Source: Acidobacteriota bacterium
GTDB lineage: Bacteria; Acidobacteriota; Thermoanaerobaculia; Multivoradales; SZUA-115
DNA length: 64,000 bases
Direction: 5' to 3'
NCBI GenBank assembly: GCA_024277255.1
Contig: JAJRVQ010000127.1
Span: 49,432-113,431 of the forward strand
The translations under genes and the position numbers were made by a program. Below the pieces are notes generated by a model that saw only the letters and a program-made list of their open reading frames with translations, was not told where the DNA came from and searched no databases. Shown here one piece after another: positions 39,624 through 48,186 of this stretch (positions are counted from its first letter, which is position 1; every line of letters starts with the position of its first letter).

Positions 39624-40404
39624 AGATCTGCTTCAGGCCGACCAGGGTCAGCTGTTGGTCCACCGTGCCAATGAACCGGGAGCCGGAGGCGATCAGCTCG
39701 GCCTGACCTCCGGTAGCGACGATCTGCTCCAGTCCCGACACCTCGGCGAGCAACCTCTCGAGGATGCCGTCGACCAGACCGATGTATCCGTAGTAGATCC
39801 CGGCCTGCATCGCCCCCGCCGTGTTGCGCCCGATCAGTTCCGGCGGTTTGCGCACGTCGACCCGGTAGAGCCGCGATGCCTGAGCGAACAGTGCCTCGGC
39901 GGAGATACCGATACCGGGAGCGATGATGCCGCCGACGTACTCGCCGGCGTCGTTGACGATGTCGAACGTCGTGGCGGTCCCGAAGTCGACCACCACCACC
40001 GGCGCGCCGTACTGTTCGAGTGCCGCAACGCTGTTGACGATGCGGTCGGCTCCGACCTCGGTCGGGTTGTCGTAGCGAATCGGCATTCCGGTCTTGATGC
40101 CGGGCTCGATCATCAACGGCGGCTGACCGAACATCTGCACCGCCAGCCGCTCGAGAGTTGGATGCAGCGGCGGGACGACGGAGGAGATCACTACACCTTC
40201 GGTCGCCGACGGATCGAGCCCGGCTTGATCAAAGAGAGGCAGGAGGAGCGCCGAATATTCATCGGCGGTGCGCTGGCGCTCGGTGGACAAGCGAAAGACC
40301 TCCACCAAGTCGTCGCCGCGGTAGAGGCCGAAAACGGTGTTGGTGTTGCCGACATCGACCAGGACCAGCAGTTTCTCACTCGATGCGCTGGAACTTCTCA
40401 ACAC
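39598..40404 (-). CDS. coaX: Type III pantothenate kinase
   Basis: A 268-residue ASKHA-fold kinase for the first step of coenzyme A synthesis. Motifs are VDVGNTNTVFGL (phosphate loop, about 16-27), VISSVVPPL, GADRIVNSVAAL (catalytic Asp) and VVDFGTATTFDIV. It shares 7 bp with birA upstream. An adequate CoA supply would matter for the acyl-CoA enzymes nearby, but no direct link is shown. Confidence 0.95.
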   Translation of the reverse strand: MLRSSSASSEKLLVLVDVGNTNTVFGLYRGDDLVEVFRLSTERQRTADEYSALLLPLFDQAGLDPSATEGVVISSVVPPLHPTLERLAVQMFGQPPLMIEPGIKTGMPIRYDNPTEVGADRIVNSVAALEQYGAPVVVVDFGTATTFDIVNDAGEYVGGIIAPGIGISAEALFAQASRLYRVDVRKPPELIGRNTAGAMQAGIYYGYIGLVDGILERLLAEVSGLEQIVATGGQAELIASGSRFIGTVDQQLTLVGLKQIYERNRPRH

Positions 40405-41213
40405 TCGATCACCTCCCCAGCCGCCAAGAGGTGCTCCTTCCCATCCACCTCCAGCCGCAGGAAGCCGCGCTGGTCGAAACCGCGGAAGATCCCCTCGGCG
40501 AGGCCATTGCCCACCCGGCAGCGCAGAAGATCACCGGGCTGATGAGCACTCAGCTTCCGGTAGCCCTCGATCGCCACCGCCGTGTCGCCGAACTGCTCCA
40601 GCTGTTCATCGACGGCGCTCAACACTTGCCAGGTGAACTCGGCCAAGCTGGGAGCTTGTGAGCAGTGGTCGCCAACCGTGGTGGCGGAGCGATCGACTTC
40701 GCCATACCGACCCGGTAGGTAGTTGACGCCGACTCCCAGCAAGGCGACTCCCTCCTTCGACGGGGGACCGATGGTCTCGATCAGCACTCCGCCCAGTTTG
40801 GCACCCTCCATCAAGAGATCGTTGGGCCACTTGAGGCGGCAAGGGGCGAGGTCGCAGCGCCGGTCGACCGCCCGGCAAACCGCTGTCGCGGTCAACAGCG
40901 GCAAGGTCGTCAGCGACTCGCTCAGCGCCGGCGGTGTGGCCGAACTCTCGAAATCGCCCAGCGGCAGAAGCAGCGTGGCGTAGAGGCCCGCTCCGGGCGG
41001 ACTCGCCCACGGTCTGCCTTGGCGGCCACGCCCCTCGGTTTGCTCGTAGGCGACGATCCAGGCCCGGGTCAGGCAGATACCCTCCTCCATGCACTCCTCG
41101 GCGATCCGCCGAGCCAGGCCGCTGGTCGAGCCGACTTTCTCCACCAGGGCCAGGTTTCCCAGCTCCGGGCGGCGTAGGCGCCGCATTTCGTCGAGGTAGG
41201 CTTGGAAGGTCAC
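40398..41213 (-). CDS. birA: Biotin-[acetyl-CoA-carboxylase] ligase
   Basis: A 271-residue enzyme without the N-terminal helix-turn-helix of E. coli BirA, so a ligase only, not a repressor. Motifs are EQTEGRGRQGRPWASP (the GRGR adenylation loop), LKWPNDLL and KLGGVLIE. A C-terminal SH3-like cap follows. It attaches biotin to carboxylases such as acetyl- and propionyl-CoA carboxylase. It follows valS after 3 bases. Confidence 0.94.
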   Translation of the reverse strand: MTFQAYLDEMRRLRRPELGNLALVEKVGSTSGLARRIAEECMEEGICLTRAWIVAYEQTEGRGRQGRPWASPPGAGLYATLLLPLGDFESSATPPALSESLTTLPLLTATAVCRAVDRRCDLAPCRLKWPNDLLMEGAKLGGVLIETIGPPSKEGVALLGVGVNYLPGRYGEVDRSATTVGDHCSQAPSLAEFTWQVLSAVDEQLEQFGDTAVAIEGYRKLSAHQPGDLLRCRVGNGLAEGIFRGFDQRGFLRLEVDGKEHLLAAGEVIEC

Positions 41214-41216
41214 GGG

Positions 41217-43844
41217 CTACTCTCCGAGCGCCTCCAGGCCGGCCAGGATGTTGTGACGGCGCTTCTCCAGTTCAGCCAGGCGAGAGCGATTGCCTTCCAC
41301 CACCTGCGCCGGCGCCTTGCCGACGAAGGCCGGGTTGCCCAGCCTGCCTTGGATTCCACGCATCTCACCCTCGAGCTTGGCGATCTCCGCTCGCAGCCTC
41401 TTGCGCTCTTCCGCCGCGAGGTCGCGACCGGCGACGAAGAGACCGAGCCGAATGCCGGAGACGAGTTCCGTGCTGGCCCCTTCCGGCGCCTCTCCCGCAA
41501 CCACCTCGCCGAGGCGGCAGAGGAAGCGAATCAGCGGGAACTGCTCGCCGACGAAAGCGTGGAGCGTCTCGTCCTCGGCCTCGACAAAGAGCTGAGGTCT
41601 TTCTTTCGGCGTGATACCGAGCTCGGCGCGCATGGTGCGAACCCGCGAGATCAGATCGAGTACCACCCCCATCCGCCCTTCGGTCTCAGCAGCTTGCCAG
41701 CCTGGCTCGGCACCTGGATAGGGAGCCAGCACGATGGTGTCGGGATGAATCGCTTCATGGCCGGGCAAACGCTGCCAGAGTTCTTCGGTGAGGAATGGCA
41801 TGACCGGATGGAGGAGGCGCAACGAGCGATCGAGCACGGTCAGCACCACCTCGGCCACCAACGGTCGCGGCGCCTCGCCCGAGAAGGCCGGTTTGGTCAG
41901 TTCGAGATACCAGTCGCAGAGTTCGTGCCAGAAGAAGTGATAGAGCCGATGGCAGGCCTCGTCGAAGCGAAAGTTCTCGAACTGGCTGTTGACTTCACTC
42001 GCGGTGGTCGAGAGCCGCGACAGGATCCACCGCTCCGGCGCCGCCAACCGGGAGAGGTCCAGGTCGGTGGCCACGCGAGCCTCGCCGACCTTCGAAAGGA
42101 CGAACCGGGTGGCGTTCCAGATCTTGTTGCCGAAGGCCCGGTAGCCGGCCAACTGGTCGGCGTTGAGGTTGATGTCGCGCCCCGGTGTGTCCATCGAGGT
42201 GAGATAGAAGCGTAGAGCATCCGCTCCATACTTCTCCACCAGCTCCGCCGGATCGACGACGTTGCCCTTGGTCTTCGACATCTTCTGGCCGTCGGCGGCG
42301 CGGATCAGCTGGGTCAGATGGACGGTATGAAAGGGGACCTGACCGGTGAAATGGAGACCGAACATGGTCATCCGCGCCACCCAGAAGAACAGAATGTCGT
42401 AGCCGGTGATCAGAACGTCGGTCGGATAGAAGCGCTTCAGATCGGCGCTCTCCTCGGGCCAACCGAGGGTCGAGAAGGGCCACAGACCCGACGAGAACCA
42501 GGTGTCGAGAACATCCGGGTCCTGGGTCAGTTCGCCGCTGCCGGCGAGCTGCTGCGCCTCCTCTTCGCTCTCCGCCACGAAGAGCTCACCGGCAGCGTTG
42601 TACCAGGCCGGAATCCGGTGGCCCCACCACAGTTGCCGCGACACGCACCAGGGCTTGATGTTCTCTAACCAATGTTGCCAAGTCTTGGCCCACAGGTCGG
42701 GAACCAGCTTCAGCTCACCCTCGTTCACCGCCTCGAGCGCTCGCTCGGCCATGGTCGAGACATCGCAGAACCACTGCGTCGACACCAGCGGTTCGATCGG
42801 CACCTCGCTGCGCTGGCAGTGGCCGACGTTGTGGGTGTGTTCTTCGACCTTGACCAGATAGCCTTCGGCCTCCAGCCGGGCGACCACCCGCTGCCGAGCC
42901 TCGAAGCGGTCGAGGCCGGCGAACTCGCCCGCCGCCTCGCTCATCGTGCCGTCGGGCGAGATCACCTGAACTTGCGGCAAGTCGTGCCGGCGACCGATCT
43001 CGAAATCATTGGGATCGTGCGCCGGCGTCACCTTGACCAGGCCGGTGCCGAACTCGGGATCGACCACCTCGTCGGCAACGAAAGGCAGCCGCCGGTCGAC
43101 CAGCGGCAAGATCGCGTTCATCTTCAGTAGATGCTGATAGCGCTCGTCCTTCGGATGCATCGCGATGCCGGTGTCACCGAGCATCGTCTCGGGGCGGGTG
43201 GTGGCGACCACTACCCGCTGGTCACTGCCTTCGATCGGATAAGCCAGATGGTAGAGCTTTCCCTGGACGGTGCGCATCTCGACTTCGAGGTCCGAGACCG
43301 CCGTGTTGAGCTTGGGCGACCAGTTGACCATGTAGTCGTCGCGCGAGATCAACCCATCGCGGTAGAGGCTGACAAAGGCGTGGCGAACCGCCTTGGAGAG
43401 CCCCTCATCGAGGGTGAACCGTTCGCGGCTCCAGTCGCAGCTGGCGCCGAGCAAGTCGAGCTGGCGGCGAATGTTGTTCTGGTGCTCCTCACTCCAGGCC
43501 CACACCCGTTCGAGGAACTTGTCGCGGCCCAGATCGTCGCGCTCGAGCCCCTCGGACGCCAGTTGGCGCTCGACCATCATCTGAGTGGCAATGCCCGCGT
43601 GATCGGTGCCGGGTAGCCAGAGGGTAGCTTGCCCCCGCATCCGGTGCCAGCGGGTCAAGAGATCCTGCAACGCCGACTGTAGGGCATGGCCCATGTGCAG
43701 TTTGCCGGTGATGTTCGGCGGCGGGATCATGATGCAGAAGCTGGCCGCTTGCGCAGTCTCGGGCGACGCGTCGAAGTAGCCGGCTTGCGCCCAGCGCTGC
43801 TGCCAGGCGGCTTCGTAGCTCTGTGGATCGAATTGTTTTTCCAT
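41217..43844 (-). CDS. valS: Valyl-tRNA synthetase
   Basis: An 875-residue class I synthetase. Signatures are [15 protein letters not shown] (HMGH at 50-53), editing-domain blocks [12 protein letters not shown] and [12 protein letters not shown], the [16 protein letters not shown] block, and KMSKTKGN near residue 520. A C-terminal coiled-coil tail (about 805-875) is typical of ValRS. Length is normal. It heads the run valS-birA-coaX-unknown. Confidence 0.97.
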   Translation of the reverse strand: MEKQFDPQSYEAAWQQRWAQAGYFDASPETAQAASFCIMIPPPNITGKLHMGHALQSALQDLLTRWHRMRGQATLWLPGTDHAGIATQMMVERQLASEGLERDDLGRDKFLERVWAWSEEHQNNIRRQLDLLGASCDWSRERFTLDEGLSKAVRHAFVSLYRDGLISRDDYMVNWSPKLNTAVSDLEVEMRTVQGKLYHLAYPIEGSDQRVVVATTRPETMLGDTGIAMHPKDERYQHLLKMNAILPLVDRRLPFVADEVVDPEFGTGLVKVTPAHDPNDFEIGRRHDLPQVQVISPDGTMSEAAGEFAGLDRFEARQRVVARLEAEGYLVKVEEHTHNVGHCQRSEVPIEPLVSTQWFCDVSTMAERALEAVNEGELKLVPDLWAKTWQHWLENIKPWCVSRQLWWGHRIPAWYNAAGELFVAESEEEAQQLAGSGELTQDPDVLDTWFSSGLWPFSTLGWPEESADLKRFYPTDVLITGYDILFFWVARMTMFGLHFTGQVPFHTVHLTQLIRAADGQKMSKTKGNVVDPAELVEKYGADALRFYLTSMDTPGRDINLNADQLAGYRAFGNKIWNATRFVLSKVGEARVATDLDLSRLAAPERWILSRLSTTASEVNSQFENFRFDEACHRLYHFFWHELCDWYLELTKPAFSGEAPRPLVAEVVLTVLDRSLRLLHPVMPFLTEELWQRLPGHEAIHPDTIVLAPYPGAEPGWQAAETEGRMGVVLDLISRVRTMRAELGITPKERPQLFVEAEDETLHAFVGEQFPLIRFLCRLGEVVAGEAPEGASTELVSGIRLGLFVAGRDLAAEERKRLRAEIAKLEGEMRGIQGRLGNPAFVGKAPAQVVEGNRSRLAELEKRRHNILAGLEALGE

Positions 43845-43975
43845 GCTTTGGCTTCAGCCGGCCTCTCAGATTGGGTTCAGCTCGTACTTCCACGGCGACC
43901 AAGCCGTCGCGGCTTCGCGTCGTACATCCCTGCATTCCAGCCGCCAGCGGTGATGCGCGGCGGTGGCCGGAAGGG

Positions 43976-44998
43976 TCAGGCCTCGGCCTGCGCCTCGAGT
44001 TGGCGGATGCGCTCCTTGATCACCACCTCGGCTAGATCGGGAATCACTTCCCAAGCCACTTCGCGTACCGGCTCGTCGCCCAAGAGTTCGATGATCCGCC
44101 GAGCAATCCTGTCCACATCGTCATTGCTCAGAGGAACGGTGGGCGCCGAGACGGGACCCGAACTCTCTTCAGTCTGGACCGGCTCGGGGACTACCTCGGG
44201 GACTGCCTCTGGGAGCGGCTCGGGCGCTGAATCACTGGCCTGCGGCTCGCTGGAGACAAATTCCGCGACAGGCTCGGCCTTGGGTTCTACCTCCAGAGCA
44301 GGAGTGATCATGGTGCCGAAAGGTTCATCATCGTTGCCGGCTGCGACATTGCCCACCGTCTGCATCGTCGGCGTGATCAGTGTGCCAAACGGCCGATCAT
44401 CGGCGACCTCTTCACCCGCAGGCCCACCGGCGGTCGGAGAATCAGCCAACACTGAGTTTTCCGCATCAGCGCCGGCTTGCGTCTCGGAGGCCAATTCCAG
44501 ATTCCCCCACACCGGTTCGTCCCGCTCACCGGGGACGGCATCCAGCGCACTCGTTTCCTCGCCGGGGTCCTCGGTTTCGCCTGTCGTAGCCCGAGTATCC
44601 GACGCATCGCCGGCCGATGGCGCGCTGCTGCTGGGTCGCTCGGCGTGCAGCCGCTTCACCAAGGCGAGAAGTTCCTGCGAGTCAAACGGCTTCTTGAGGT
44701 GGGCATCGGCGCCACAACTGGAGGCTTCGCCCTCATCGAAGGGCTCGAACATGCCCGCCAACAGCAAAACGGGAACGGTGGAATCGTGCTCTTTGGTGCG
44801 ACGGCAGACCTCATACCCATCGGCCCCGGGCATATGCACATCAGCGATGACCAGGTCCGGGTTGACGGTTGCCAATCGAGAGAGTGCGTCGTCACCGTTG
44901 CTGACCGCGACGACCTCGAAGTCACTGTCCATGAAGGTCAGCTCAGTGACCTTCTGAATCGTCACGCTGTCGTCAGCGAGCAGAATTTTGTTGCTCAT
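43976..44998 (-). CDS. Receiver-domain protein with acidic linker and C-terminal helical domain
   Basis: 340 residues. A receiver domain (1-120) has LLADDSVTIQKVTELTF, the phospho-accepting Asp in VIADVHMPG and LKKPF. A long acidic Pro/Ser/Glu linker (120-275) contains a duplicated unit, DDRPFGTLITP and DDEPFGTMITP. The C-terminal ~55 residues (DDVDRIARRIIELLGDEPVREVAWEVIPDLAEVVIKERI) resemble small domains seen at the end of similar delta/acidobacterial response regulators. No output DNA-binding domain is present. It probably works by protein contacts; its kinase is not in the window. Confidence 0.82.
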   Translation of the reverse strand: MSNKILLADDSVTIQKVTELTFMDSDFEVVAVSNGDDALSRLATVNPDLVIADVHMPGADGYEVCRRTKEHDSTVPVLLLAGMFEPFDEGEASSCGADAHLKKPFDSQELLALVKRLHAERPSSSAPSAGDASDTRATTGETEDPGEETSALDAVPGERDEPVWGNLELASETQAGADAENSVLADSPTAGGPAGEEVADDRPFGTLITPTMQTVGNVAAGNDDEPFGTMITPALEVEPKAEPVAEFVSSEPQASDSAPEPLPEAVPEVVPEPVQTEESSGPVSAPTVPLSNDDVDRIARRIIELLGDEPVREVAWEVIPDLAEVVIKERIRQLEAQAEA

Positions 44999-45272
44999 GG
45001 TTCCTCCGTGGCGCCGGCGGCGTGGGACCTGGCCTCAAGGCAGCTGTGGCCGGCCCTGGCAGATGGCTTCAGGCTGATAGTTCTTTCAGGGACCCGTGCC
45101 AAATCCATGTGGGAAAGGCCAGTATTCCAGGTGAGGTCGTCAAGGTGTCGTGCGAGCCGGAGCCGCGCGCGGTTGGTGATGGCGTGAGTATAGAATGCGC
45201 AGCCAGTCGCGCCAAGGAACTCCTCCTCAGCGTCCGACGGCCAAGGGCGATCGGCCCGCCAAGGAGACGTCG

Positions 45273-45728
45273 ATGAATCGCACCATGATGCAAGCGGAAA
45301 ATGGCTCCAGCCTTGGCCAACCACGCCCCGCCCAACCGCGCTTGGGCCAACTCGCGACCCGGTGCTCGCTGGTGGTAACCGCGGTTCTGATGATTCTGAC
45401 CATCGCCTGTTCCAGCGAAAGCAAACCGGACGAGACGACCGACGACGGCCAGGTCCACACCTACATCGTGCGCGGCGTCATCCGACAGCTGCCGGATCCC
45501 GGTGATCCTTCGAAGCAGCTGCTGATCCTGCACGAGGCGATCCCGGATTGGGTCAATGACGAGGGTTACGAGACCGGGATGCCAGGGATGACCATGCCCT
45601 TCCCGCCGGCGCCCGATGTCGACCTCTCTTCCTTCTCGCCGGGCGACCGGGTGCGTTTTACTCTTCGGCTCAACTGGGAAACGGCTCCACGCTTACAGGT
45701 GACGCGGATCGAGCACTTGCAGGACTGA
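45273..45728 (+). CDS. CusF-like copper-binding lipoprotein, second copy
   Basis: 151 residues. The ATG at 45273 is chosen for AAGGAGACG just upstream; the open frame before it has no site. A hydrophobic signal (about 28-47) ends in lipobox TIAC. The mature domain has YIVRGVIRQLP, ILHEAIPDWV, MPGMTMPFP and GDRVRFTLRLNWE. This is the Met-rich copper-binding barrel pattern seen near SCO and CusF proteins. It is a paralog of 5830-6267. No SCO gene is adjacent, so its partner is unknown. Confidence 0.75.
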   Translation: MNRTMMQAENGSSLGQPRPAQPRLGQLATRCSLVVTAVLMILTIACSSESKPDETTDDGQVHTYIVRGVIRQLPDPGDPSKQLLILHEAIPDWVNDEGYETGMPGMTMPFPPAPDVDLSSFSPGDRVRFTLRLNWETAPRLQVTRIEHLQD

Positions 45729-45740
45729 GGTCAATCAGCG

Positions 45741-45769
45741 TTGACAAATCGCCTCAGCATGCCTAAAGT
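45741..45769 (+). promoter_or_regulatory. Promoter of first IPTL-CTERM gene
   Basis: TTGACA at 45741-45746, a 17-base spacer and TAAAGT at 45764-45769 form a housekeeping-sigma promoter. The spacer is identical in the second unit. Transcription should begin near 45776. Confidence 0.8.
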
Positions 45770-45775
45770 CCGAAG

Positions 45776-45974
45776 AAACGTTGGATTTCAGCCCGGTGAA
45801 GAAGCTCTGTTGGTCTTCGTATTGGGGAACAACGCTGGCTGATGCAGGGTAGTTGAAGTTGGATTGAGACAGACAAAGCGAATTCGCAGCCGGGCCGTGG
45901 GTGGTTCGGTGTAGTTTCACAGGTCTTTGAAGCGGCCTTACGCCGCGCACAAAACTATTCAGGGGAGAAGACAG
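45776..45974 (+). promoter_or_regulatory. Conserved ~200-nt leader of first IPTL-CTERM gene
   Basis: The untranslated stretch between promoter and ATG is conserved with the second unit. It contains two potential hairpins: GTG-TAGTTT-CAC at about 45909-45920, and GCGGC-CTTAC-GCCGC at 45932-45946. A ribosome site AGGGGAGAAG then lies before the start. Loop sequences differ between copies while the stems are kept. It matches no riboswitch I know. Confidence 0.55.
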
Positions 45975-46853
45975 ATGCGTCATTTCCGGTTCCTTCTTGC
46001 AGCTCTCTTGCTGCTGACCTTGGCGGTAACTCCGGCGTCAGCTCAAATCCGCGATGAGTATGACCCAGGCGCCGCCACGGGCGGCGTCACGGGCACTTTG
46101 AGCAGCCAGCCTTGGCAGCCGAGCGAAGCGGTTCTCTATGACAACGGCCCCTTCGAGACGACTGCCGGCGAGAGTCTGCTCGAGAACGTGACCCTCGGAT
46201 TGACCACTCTCGGCGCTGCAGCGCAGGGCGCTTCCGGCAACGCCGTGGCCGACGATTTCACCGTTGGCGATGCCAATGGCTGGGCGGTTACTCAAGTCAC
46301 CGGCTTCACCTATCAGAGCTTCTCGCCCAACGTCTCCACGGTGACCGAGGTCAACGTGCGCATCTACGACGGCGATCCCAACGCTGGTGGAACGGTCGTC
46401 TTCGATGGTTCCGGCGGTTGTCTCAGTGCCACCACCGAGACCAACGTCTTCCGTTATGCGGAGAGCGCCGGCTTCAACATGGATCGGGCGATCTTCAGCG
46501 CCACATGCGCCGTAGGCATGGACCTTCCCGCCGGCGGTTACTGGGCCGAGTTTGGCTTTGTCGGTTCCGGCGCCTCCGGCCCGTGGGCCCCTCCGGTCAC
46601 CATCCTGGGAACCTCGCCGGTTCCCGGTGCCAACGCTCAGCAGTTCTTCGGTGGAGCCTGGCAGAACATCGTCGATGGCGGCAATGGCGATGCTCTGGCA
46701 GTTCCCTTCATCGTCGAAGGTGACGTGATTAGCGTCTTTGTGCCGGTCCAACCCATTCCGACTCTCGGCCAGTGGGGCATGATCGTGTTCACCCTGCTAC
46801 TCATCGCGCTCGGCATCTTCACGCTGAGCCGCCGGCGCCAGCAGACCGCCTAG
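45975..46853 (+). CDS. Secreted IPTL-CTERM protein, first copy
   Basis: 292 residues. The start ATG 45975 has AGGGGAGAAG upstream and begins the signal peptide (1-24, ending PASAQ). The large extracellular domain (about 30-250) has LYDNGPFETT, NAVADDFTV and VNVRIYDGDPN, a beta-rich pattern with two conserved Cys. The C-terminus PIPTLGQWGMIVFTLLLIAL, then a Arg-rich tail, is the IPTL-CTERM sorting signal, read by an exosortase-like enzyme or serving as an anchor. No such enzyme is in the window. Its role is probably a surface or secreted protein; function unknown. Confidence 0.85.
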   Translation: MRHFRFLLAALLLLTLAVTPASAQIRDEYDPGAATGGVTGTLSSQPWQPSEAVLYDNGPFETTAGESLLENVTLGLTTLGAAAQGASGNAVADDFTVGDANGWAVTQVTGFTYQSFSPNVSTVTEVNVRIYDGDPNAGGTVVFDGSGGCLSATTETNVFRYAESAGFNMDRAIFSATCAVGMDLPAGGYWAEFGFVGSGASGPWAPPVTILGTSPVPGANAQQFFGGAWQNIVDGGNGDALAVPFIVEGDVISVFVPVQPIPTLGQWGMIVFTLLLIALGIFTLSRRRQQTA

Positions 46854-46878
46854 CCACTGCCAGCAACCAGTTCACAGC

Positions 46879-46909
46879 AAAGCCCCCGGCGCAAGCCGGG
46901 GGCTTTTTT
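46879..46909 (+). terminator. Intrinsic terminator after first IPTL-CTERM gene
   Basis: AAAGCCCCCGGC, a GCAA tetraloop, then GCCGGGGGCTTT and three more T. A strong GC hairpin with a T run that insulates the second unit. Confidence 0.95.
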
Positions 46910-46991
46910 CGTTGTCGCGAGGACGGGCGAGAGAGTCCGACCCCGGTGGCGACCGGCGGCGATCTGCGCCACTGCCGGCGCCAAGATCGCG

Positions 46992-47020
46992 TTGACAAAT
47001 CGCCTCAGCATGCCTAAACT
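46992..47020 (+). promoter_or_regulatory. Promoter of second IPTL-CTERM gene
   Basis: TTGACA at 46992-46997, a 17-base spacer identical to that of the first unit, and TAAACT at 47015-47020. Transcription should start near 47027. Confidence 0.8.
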
Positions 47021-47026
47021 CCAATG

Positions 47027-47224
47027 AAACTTGATTTTTGGCCCGTTGAAGAGGCACTGCGGTTTCGGCATTGGGGAAGAATGCGGGCTGAAGCAGGATA
47101 GCTGAAATTAGATTGAGACAGACGAAACAACTTTGCAGCCGTGCCGTGGGTGGCTCGGTGTAGTTTCACCGGCTTTGGAAGCGGCCTTGTTGCCGCGCAC
47201 AAAACTATTCAGGGGAGAAGACAG
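47027..47224 (+). promoter_or_regulatory. Conserved ~200-nt leader of second IPTL-CTERM gene
   Basis: The counterpart of the leader at 45776-45974. The first hairpin is better paired here (CGGTG-TAGTTT-CACCG, about 47156-47171). The second is GCGGC-CTTGTT-GCCGC at 47181-47196, with a changed loop and kept stem. The last ~30 bases before the ATG are identical in both copies. Confidence 0.55.
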
Positions 47225-48097
47225 ATGCGTCATTTCCGGTTCTTTGTTGCAGCTCTCTTGCTGCTGACCTTGGCGGTGATTCCGGCCTCGGCCCAATCCC
47301 GCGATGAGTACGATCCCGCTGGCGCCGTGGGCGGTGCTACGGGCACTCTGAGCAGCCAGCCTTGGCAGCCGAGCGAAGCGGTCCTCTATGACAACGGCCC
47401 ATTCGAGACGACTGCCGGCGAGAGCCTGCTCGAAAACGTGACCCTCGGCTTGACCACTCTGGGAGCCGGCGCGCAGTTCACCGTGGGTAACTCGGTGGCC
47501 GATGACTTCACCGTTGCCGGCAATGGCTGGACGGTCGACCAGATTACCGGCTTCACCTATCAGAGCTTCTCGCCCAACGTCTCGACGGTGACCCAGGTCC
47601 ACGTTCGTATATACGACGGTGACCCCAGCGGCGCCCCAACGGTGGTCTTCGATGGCTTCGGCGGTTGCCTGGCCACTACTACCGAGACGAACGTCTTCCG
47701 CTATGCGGAGAGCGCCGGCTTCAACATGGATCGGGCGATTTTCACCGCTCCCTGCACCGTGGGGATGGATCTGCCCGCAGGCACCTACTGGGTTGAGTTC
47801 GCCTTTTCCGGCACCGGCGCATCCGGTCCCTGGGCTCCCCCGGTCACCATCCTCGGCACCTCGCCGGTTCCCGGCGCCAACTCACAGCAGAACACCGGGG
47901 CATGGGCTCCTCTCACCGACGGCGGTACCGGCGACGCGCTGGCCATTCCCTTCATCGTCGAAGGCGATCCGATCAGCGTCTTTACACCGGTCCAGCCCAT
48001 CCCGACTCTCGGCCAGTGGGGCATGATTGCTTTCACCCTACTGCTCATCGCGCTCGGCATCTACACGCTGAGCCGCCGGCGCCGGCAGACCGCCTAG
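47225..48097 (+). CDS. Secreted IPTL-CTERM protein, second copy
   Basis: 290 residues, homologous to the first copy along its length with substitutions clustered in loops (for example AQFTVGNSVADDFTVAGNGW). The signal peptide is 1-24 and the two Cys are conserved. The C-terminal sorting signal is PIPTLGQWGMIAFTLLLIAL plus an Arg-rich tail. The start ATG 47225 has the same AGGGGAGAAG site. The two proteins may form a pair of surface variants; nothing shows what they bind. Confidence 0.85.
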   Translation: MRHFRFFVAALLLLTLAVIPASAQSRDEYDPAGAVGGATGTLSSQPWQPSEAVLYDNGPFETTAGESLLENVTLGLTTLGAGAQFTVGNSVADDFTVAGNGWTVDQITGFTYQSFSPNVSTVTQVHVRIYDGDPSGAPTVVFDGFGGCLATTTETNVFRYAESAGFNMDRAIFTAPCTVGMDLPAGTYWVEFAFSGTGASGPWAPPVTILGTSPVPGANSQQNTGAWAPLTDGGTGDALAIPFIVEGDPISVFTPVQPIPTLGQWGMIAFTLLLIALGIYTLSRRRRQTA

Positions 48098-48122
48098 CCA
48101 CTGCCAGCAACCAGTTCGCAGC

Positions 48123-48153
48123 AAAGCCCCCGGCGCAAGCCGGGGGCTTTTTT
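48123..48153 (+). terminator. Intrinsic terminator after second IPTL-CTERM gene
   Basis: The hairpin sequence is identical to that at 46879-46909: GCCCCCGGC, GCAA loop, GCCGGGGGC and a T run. Confidence 0.95.
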
Positions 48154-48186
48154 CTATCTGGCACCGGCAACCCCGGCCAGGGAGGG

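Larger units (their letters stand above)
45740..46910 (+). repeat. Tandem duplication, first unit (promoter, leader, IPTL-CTERM gene, terminator)
   Basis: This unit and 46991-48154 align over their whole length: identical TTGACA-to--10 spacer bases, a conserved ~200-nt leader, homologous genes, and near-identical 3' ends and terminators. A spacer of about 80 bases separates them. Confidence 0.9.
46991..48154 (+). repeat. Tandem duplication, second unit
   Basis: The second full copy of the promoter-leader-gene-terminator unit. The 3' untranslated part and terminator differ from the first unit by about one base in some 55, while the leader and gene differ more. This suggests local sequence exchange or strong constraint at the 3' end. 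Confidence 0.9.

Noticed and set aside
45927..45974. N-terminal extension of the first IPTL-CTERM protein starting at TTG 45927
   Set aside because: The extension lies in the conserved leader. The ATG at 45975 has the ribosome site and begins the signal peptide, and the same holds in the second copy.
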